From contig CAIXQV010000805.1 of NCBI GenBank assembly GCA_903921605.1, positions 1 to 9,878 of the forward strand: a stretch of DNA of 9,878 nucleotides, read 5' to 3'. This stretch comes from an uncultured Planctomycetaceae bacterium (GTDB lineage Bacteria; Planctomycetota; Planctomycetia; Planctomycetales; Planctomycetaceae). Below are positions 6,901 through 9,878 of the stretch, in pieces. Made by a program: the position numbers and the translations under genes. The notes beneath the pieces were generated by a model that saw nothing but the letters and a program-made list of their open reading frames with translations, had not been told where the DNA came from and ran no database searches. Each line of letters begins with the position of its first letter. Positions within the stretch are counted from its first letter, which is position 1.

Positions 6901-8717
6901 TGTCCTGCGGGTTGCCGCAGTTGACGCTGGCCTCATTGGAGAATTCTCAAATGCAGACCATGGACGATCATCGCTGGCTGCTGCAGGAGTTTGCTCGACT
7001 GGAAATCAGTCAGTCTTCAGCGTCGACAGCAGCGTCCGCAGCCACCGATTTGTTGATGCAATGGAAATCAGCCAATGATCATTCGGCTATCCAGTCATGG
7101 CTCAAGGATCTGGCCCAGCCGATTGACGCGAACAACCTGCTTCATTTCAAAATGGCCGACCAGACCTTGCGCGATCAGCACATTGCTGCCTGGGAAAAGT
7201 CCGATGACGCTGCTGCTGCTGCTAAGCCCCCGCTCATCTGGGGCGATGCCCCGAAAGTCGAAGAATCGCCGGACCGCACCATGATGGAGCCCACAAAGCT
7301 GCCGGACGGTCTACCAGATAAGCTGATTCCCTTCTTCGGGCCTCAGGGCGTTTATCGCGACTGGTCTTTCGTCCGCGTGAGAACTGCCGGCGAAGTTTAT
7401 GCCTACGATGCTCAGGGACAGATCCGCTGGAAAACTAAAACGTTCGGCATTCCCGTCGAAAACAACTATGGGTACGGTGCGCAATCGTATATTGTCGCTT
7501 ACGGACACTTGCTGTTGCTGAATCTTAGCGGAACTTTGATCGCGGTTGATCCGGCACAACTCAATGCAGCAGGTGAACCGAGAGAGCTCTGGCGTCGAAA
7601 CATTGAGCGGCTTGCAGCAGATACTGATATCGACAACTTCCGTGACTACGTGCCGCCATCGGAACGAGTTCCTCAGTATTACCCTCAGCCAGCCGGCTTT
7701 TATCCCGTCGGCCCGGCAACACCCCTTGGTATTCCGGTCATTGCGGGTCGCCGATTGATTGTGCTGGATCCGCTCACCGGGATGCGTAGTTGGCAAACGG
7801 ACGGTATCGCTCGTGATGCCGTTTTGCTTTGCAGCGGAGATAACGTGCTGGTTCTCTCGGAGGGTTCACGTCAGATCGAAGTTCGTAGTCTCGTTGATGG
7901 CTCAGTGCGATCCGTTTCACGGCTTCCCGAGTGGTGGGGTGACGCCAATTTGAATGTTGGCTCTTCGGTCCGCGATATCGAAGTCGAAGCCGGTGTTGAA
8001 CTCCTTTGGAGAATCGTCCTGCAGGGGGACTCGTGCGTGCTGTTTCGTCTGACGGCAGGCAAGGCGACTGTCGAGAACCGAGATCTGCTGACGGATACCG
8101 TCAAGTGGTCGATCGATCTGCCTCAGGAAACGGTCTTCTCCAATGTTGCTAACGATGTAATCGCCGTCCTGAGTGAAGGACGGTCATTGAAGCTGATACA
8201 AACCGATACTGGACGAATTCTGGCGGAACACGATGTCACCGCTGTGAAACTTCCGCGAGAACTCATCCTGCAACACTCCAGCGGTCATTATGTCATCCTG
8301 CCGGACTCAATCGATGACAATCTGGCCGAGTATGATCCTGTGATCGATGCCCTCCATGTCTATGGCCGGATGTACGGAATACGTGAAAACGACATGACAC
8401 TCGCGTGGGACGAACCGCTCGACCATCGCCATATTCGACTGGCGGTCTCTGAAAGATCCGTTTTGCTTCCGAATTCCCCAGCCCTGTTGCTGTTATCGCG
8501 CGGCGGAACGACAAATCCCGGGAGCCCGATCCGTGGCACCCACTATGGGGCTCGTGTGATCGATGTTCGCACCGGAAAAGATCTCTACAACGACGACGAC
8601 ATCGGCACGACGCTGAATTTGCTATGGATGCATATCAACTCTGCCGATCAGCAAATTCAATTCAGCTTCGATAATCGCAACGTGACGCTGGACTTCAAGA
8701 GGGCGGATGAGAAGTGA
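3945..8717 (+). CDS. Giant exported double PQQ-like beta-propeller protein with helical repeat segments
   Basis: This 1590-residue protein has no recognised enzymatic domain. Residues 1-22 look like a signal peptide (LLLAMLICTTGPLFSAFG); Cys12 is preceded by Ile, so it is not a good lipobox. Residues 25-250 are helical and TPR-like. Residues about 320-775 form a first propeller with PQQ-type strands: AVDLASGELQWEV (342-354), AYDLETGLFKWEV (449-461), CLDLQSGKELWKT (651-663), NTTDGSPIW (691-699) and VDLGTGARLV (731-740). Residues about 780-1085 are helical again. Residues 1135-1590 form a second propeller: AYDAQGQIRWKT (1153-1164), VLDPLTGMRSWQT (1273-1285), TDTGRILAE (1420-1428) and VIDVRTGKDLY (1538-1548). 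Such repeats in BamB-like proteins act as protein scaffolds; PQQ binding is not shown and no quinoprotein dehydrogenase signature or CxxCH haem site is seen. The start at 3945 is chosen because it begins the signal peptide, with a weak AAGAAG (3933-3938) six bases upstream. It converges on the hydrolase gene. Confidence 0.85.
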   Translation: MTRQLLLAMLICTTGPLFSAFGVQLPDEVEQRGLQQLIRETEESLAKESWLEAVEKLDQAWTMACEKEDPLMVQTGADTRQLAPGETELLAGGKARLEALFRNAPEDFRDEFSKQYSDLADKLITDAIQVGDNEQLRRLTMRYAFCSAARRGQLVLARRALDRGEYLETALLLGRLLRQNEKPDNAIRLQIALCYSMAGLETDAADLINLIIREQTDANLQVAGQSIPLPKTPDDTPAWLQQHAESLIKQSTGWSQPGGSYRRAASQSRGPAKFGFSWKSNLFEVQDVLYAEQYNPLLAEYREPIEREAQRLLQRNSTIVPAAQPLVKGHLAILRSPFGIRAVDLASGELQWEVTRPDSRLRAAIDERTNQNGDRNMAARDGYATLQYVDPRARLLYQLIRTNTASQMSISGSTLFVVDECSAATWTDDFGYGIGGISGETIPANFVRAYDLETGLFKWEVGGQTQNGGQVAGRGNLLAGFYFLGAPLVLGQRTYVLAESGEGIFLIQIAEPQTAANVIDSTGDPAVEPSSNPSIVRSQILTVPEHKLPRHPVRKHAGLVPSFAQGLLVCPTCDQRVVAVSAEDQSLRWVFRYAGNVRTQELGGDNLVLFGGRDALDTASVDMDSRWVDSLPRIVDNRVFVTPRDSDQLYCLDLQSGKELWKTARGPFHAIGTITNDRIVLVGNQRVAAFNTTDGSPIWSTEIRDGVVCGSSASDGRVIQIPTDEPAIVTVDLGTGARLVRQSQDLNRMPGNLLMTEQGLLTQNLGEVTYLAANASAPDLSLADKATELLLDQKQAQALALLDEGLIAGQGDKAARELLIELLLEELRTDFSSNRSRVPRIRELIEQSSADLAIAPLLHSVIGMNITDAAVIPSQLKGRTNRYLGDLSELITRGMETSHDLPVAELTENIRQLLREISTARRESVVSGFLTRSKASILCAGVRRAVAARTMEEQQQIQDSLRDSSVETLNSLPDDPLRFEFLCCLMSCGLPQLTLASLENSQMQTMDDHRWLLQEFARLEISQSSASTAASAATDLLMQWKSANDHSAIQSWLKDLAQPIDANNLLHFKMADQTLRDQHIAAWEKSDDAAAAAKPPLIWGDAPKVEESPDRTMMEPTKLPDGLPDKLIPFFGPQGVYRDWSFVRVRTAGEVYAYDAQGQIRWKTKTFGIPVENNYGYGAQSYIVAYGHLLLLNLSGTLIAVDPAQLNAAGEPRELWRRNIERLAADTDIDNFRDYVPPSERVPQYYPQPAGFYPVGPATPLGIPVIAGRRLIVLDPLTGMRSWQTDGIARDAVLLCSGDNVLVLSEGSRQIEVRSLVDGSVRSVSRLPEWWGDANLNVGSSVRDIEVEAGVELLWRIVLQGDSCVLFRLTAGKATVENRDLLTDTVKWSIDLPQETVFSNVANDVIAVLSEGRSLKLIQTDTGRILAEHDVTAVKLPRELILQHSSGHYVILPDSIDDNLAEYDPVIDALHVYGRMYGIRENDMTLAWDEPLDHRHIRLAVSERSVLLPNSPALLLLSRGGTTNPGSPIRGTHYGARVIDVRTGKDLYNDDDIGTTLNLLWMHINSADQQIQFSFDNRNVTLDFKRADEK
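7209..7223 (+). repeat. GCT x5 triplet run encoding an alanine linker
   Basis: Five consecutive GCT codons encode Ala1089-Ala1093 of the propeller protein. They sit just after the middle helical segment and before a Pro/Glu-rich stretch (KPPLIWGDAPKVEE) that leads into the second propeller. The run marks the probable flexible hinge between the two halves. As a triplet repeat it could vary in length between strains without shifting the frame. Confidence 0.7.
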
Positions 8718-8744
8718 TTCTTCTAACGGCCTGTTGATTGAGTC

Positions 8745-8808
8745 GTTTAACGGCAAGCCGCAGGCGTCGTCATCTGATTTCGCCTACGCCTGCGGCTCGC
8801 CGTTAAAC
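8745..8808. repeat. Long inverted repeat (22-bp arms, REP-like) between convergent genes
   Basis: The left arm (8745-8766) begins GTTTAACGGC and continues AAGCCGCAGGCG. The right arm (8787-8808) ends GCCGTTAAAC. The arms are reverse complements at 21 of 22 positions (one A·C mismatch) around a 20-nt loop. A further 7-bp pair, ATTGAGT (8737-8743) and ACTCAAT (8815-8821), flanks them with 1-nt and 6-nt interruptions. The element fits between the propeller stop (8717) and the hydrolase stop (8841). Its position suggests a bidirectional transcription stop or mRNA 3'-end stabiliser. Neither strand has a U-tract right after the stem, so it is not a textbook intrinsic terminator. The symmetric GC-rich arms resemble REP/BIME-type or small non-autonomous repeats; copy number in the genome cannot be judged from here. 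Confidence 0.85.
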
Positions 8809-8840
8809 AAAAATACTCAATACGCGACGAACTCAGCAGC

Positions 8841-9659
8841 CTACGGTGTTTCCGCACCGGCCTTGGCGCGAGCGATGGTGAAATCCACGAGCTCCTGGCA
8901 TCGAAAGAATCCTTCCCAGAAGTTGTGCCCCTGACCTTTGGCCACAATGACGGTCACTGCATCTTCGGCCCTATGGGCCTTGTAGGTTTCAGCAAACGTA
9001 GCGGAGTTTTCCTTCAGCGGAACAACGACATCTTCATCCCCATGAATCATCAGGGCCGGAAGTTTGGCTTTGGCCAGAACGGACATGCGTGCGATGGGGT
9101 TGTGTTTGTCGAGCTGTTGCTCCAGCTCTGCGGCAGTCATCTCATAAGCCGGTGCTGCTTTCTCCAGGCCCGGGTACGTGCGAAAATCAAACACGGGATA
9201 GATGCCAGCCAGCCCGGCAAAGCGTTCCGGATGATCACACGCCCAGGAAGTCACCCACAGTCCTCCTCGACTTCGTCCCAGCAAACAGGGCTTCTTCGCC
9301 AATCCGCGGTGGGCAGTCATCTGATCATAAAAGGCATCAAACAGCTTTCGAGCAGCCGGACTTCCATAACCTTCTCCCACATCAATCCCTGCCACAGCAA
9401 CGCCGGCCGAAAGAAACTGCTGGTGCATCCACTTTTCATGTTCATCCGGATATCCGGCCAGAGTCGGCGCGTAGAACACCCACGGCTGTGGCGTCTTTCG
9501 CAGAGACTCTTCGGGCCACAGAATAAAGGCCGGTCGCCCTTCAACACGAAACGCCTCACCTGGCAAAACGAGCATCTTGATTTCATCAGCCTGCAACAAA
9601 TGCGCAAAGCCCATGATTAAGGCAACAACCAGAACTGAAACGGGACTACGTCGAGACAT
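8841..9659 (-). CDS. Exported alpha/beta-hydrolase (esterase/peptidase-like)
   Basis: This 272-residue protein has the alpha/beta-hydrolase fold pattern. Residues 1-24 resemble a Sec signal peptide (two arginines, hydrophobic VSVLVVALIMGFAHLL, then QADE), so it is probably periplasmic or secreted. The nucleophile elbow is GRSRGG at 128-133 with Ser130; the acid is probably Asp210 in HGDEDVVVP (206-214); the histidine is His245 in GQGHN (242-246). The triad is complete and in order. PTLAGYPDEHEKW at about 65-77 lies in the oxyanion-hole region. The substrate is unknown; prolyl-oligopeptidase-like, dienelactone-hydrolase-like and carbohydrate-esterase-like proteins share this pattern. The short length leaves little room for a cap domain. 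AGGG at 9667-9670 (minus strand), seven bases before the ATG, is a modest Shine-Dalgarno and supports this start. The gene converges on the propeller gene with a long inverted repeat between the stops. Confidence 0.85.
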   Translation of the reverse strand: MSRRSPVSVLVVALIMGFAHLLQADEIKMLVLPGEAFRVEGRPAFILWPEESLRKTPQPWVFYAPTLAGYPDEHEKWMHQQFLSAGVAVAGIDVGEGYGSPAARKLFDAFYDQMTAHRGLAKKPCLLGRSRGGLWVTSWACDHPERFAGLAGIYPVFDFRTYPGLEKAAPAYEMTAAELEQQLDKHNPIARMSVLAKAKLPALMIHGDEDVVVPLKENSATFAETYKAHRAEDAVTVIVAKGQGHNFWEGFFRCQELVDFTIARAKAGAETP

Positions 9660-9726
9660 GAGAAAGCCCTATCAAGGAACCCAGGGAAGGTCAGCCGATC
9701 AGGAATGCGACTCAGGATACACGAGA

Positions 9727-9736
9727 TGAACGTTCA
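9727..9736. promoter_or_regulatory. Perfect 10-bp palindrome TGAACGTTCA upstream of the hydrolase
   Basis: TGAACGTTCA is fully self-complementary and lies 68-77 bp upstream of the hydrolase start codon, a usual distance for an operator. It could be a dimeric regulator site. A 10-bp palindrome can also occur by chance, and no second copy or regulator gene is seen in the window. Confidence 0.25.
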
Positions 9737-9778
9737 CCCGGGAGCATTTAGCCTCGTTTTTGAGTGATGAAGCCAGAG

Positions 9779-9805
9779 ACCATCGGGAATGGCAAACACT
9801 CAGCA
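9779..9805 (+). promoter_or_regulatory. Sequence shared with the propeller-gene upstream region; weak sigma-54-like spacing
   Basis: The stretch CGGGAATGGCAAACACTCAG (9784-9803) closely resembles CGGGAATGGAACACTCTCAG (3875-3894), which lies 51-70 bp upstream of the propeller start codon. In the right-hand copy TGGCA (9790-9794) is followed by GC at 9803-9804, giving the GG-N10-GC spacing of sigma-54 promoters. The -12 element is poor (CAGCA instead of TTGCA), and the copy at 3875 has GT in place of GC. A shared promoter or leader element is possible but weakly supported. Confidence 0.2.
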
Positions 9806-9878
9806 TCGCACAAAACGCGAAATCCCATGACATTTTCAGCTCGCCTCCAATCGAACCAAAAACACTGATACTACTTCC

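Larger units (their letters stand above)
9660..9878. other. Right-end intergenic region, no gene seen
   Basis: These 219 bp precede the hydrolase on its 5' side. Both strands contain only frames of fewer than about 45 codons with no family resemblance (for example a minus-strand 44-codon frame starting MSWDFAFCAML). The region probably holds the hydrolase promoter, although I find no convincing -35/-10 pair. It may also hold the 5' leader of a plus-strand gene beginning beyond the window. Confidence 0.5.

Noticed and set aside
8745..8808. Classical rho-independent terminator
   Set aside because: The stem is strong, but no U-tract follows on either strand and the 20-nt loop is long; recorded as a REP-like inverted repeat.
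8925..9620. 231-codon plus-strand frame
   Set aside because: Antisense to the alpha/beta hydrolase, which has a complete catalytic triad and signal peptide.
9700..9831. 44-codon minus-strand frame upstream of the hydrolase
   Set aside because: No ribosome binding site or recognisable sequence; such a length is common by chance.

Overview
The window looks like chromosomal DNA of a planctomycete. This is inferred from the mix of genes: a very large exported two-propeller PQQ-like repeat protein, an exported DUF885 peptidase, a eukaryote-type UDP-sugar pyrophosphorylase and an exported alpha/beta hydrolase. Start codons mostly lack clear Shine-Dalgarno sequences, base composition is moderate in GC, and a hairpin-forming repeat with GCCGCAGGCG-type arms sits between genes. 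I could not run a search, so the phylum call is an inference and no genus is proposed.

Layout, left to right. Positions 1-106 (minus) hold the first 35 codons of recA. A 299-bp gap with one clear hairpin separates it from a UAP1/AGX1-like UDP-sugar pyrophosphorylase (406-1830, minus). A 114-bp gap with a second hairpin follows, then an exported DUF885 metallopeptidase-like protein (1945-3702, minus). A 242-bp divergent intergenic region (3703-3944) carries a tandem 7-mer repeat and several small inverted repeats; it should hold the promoters of the DUF885 gene and of the next gene. That gene (3945-8717, plus) encodes a 1590-residue exported protein with the order signal peptide, helical repeats, PQQ-like propeller, helical segment, second PQQ-like propeller. 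It converges on an exported alpha/beta hydrolase (8841-9659, minus), and a long near-perfect inverted repeat (8745-8808) lies between the two stop codons. The last 219 bp hold no convincing gene and probably contain the hydrolase promoter and perhaps part of a leader for a plus-strand gene outside the window.

How the genes relate: recA and the pyrophosphorylase are cytoplasmic housekeeping-type functions (recombination; nucleotide-sugar supply). The other three products carry N-terminal export signals and probably act in the periplasm or at the envelope. The three minus-strand genes on the left are separated by gaps of 114 and 299 bp, so a tight operon is not supported. I found no mobile element genes, CRISPR array, tRNA or rRNA. 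No obvious new defence or biosynthetic system is visible; the most unusual items are the double helical-propeller protein, the eukaryote-type pyrophosphorylase and the intergenic hairpin repeat.
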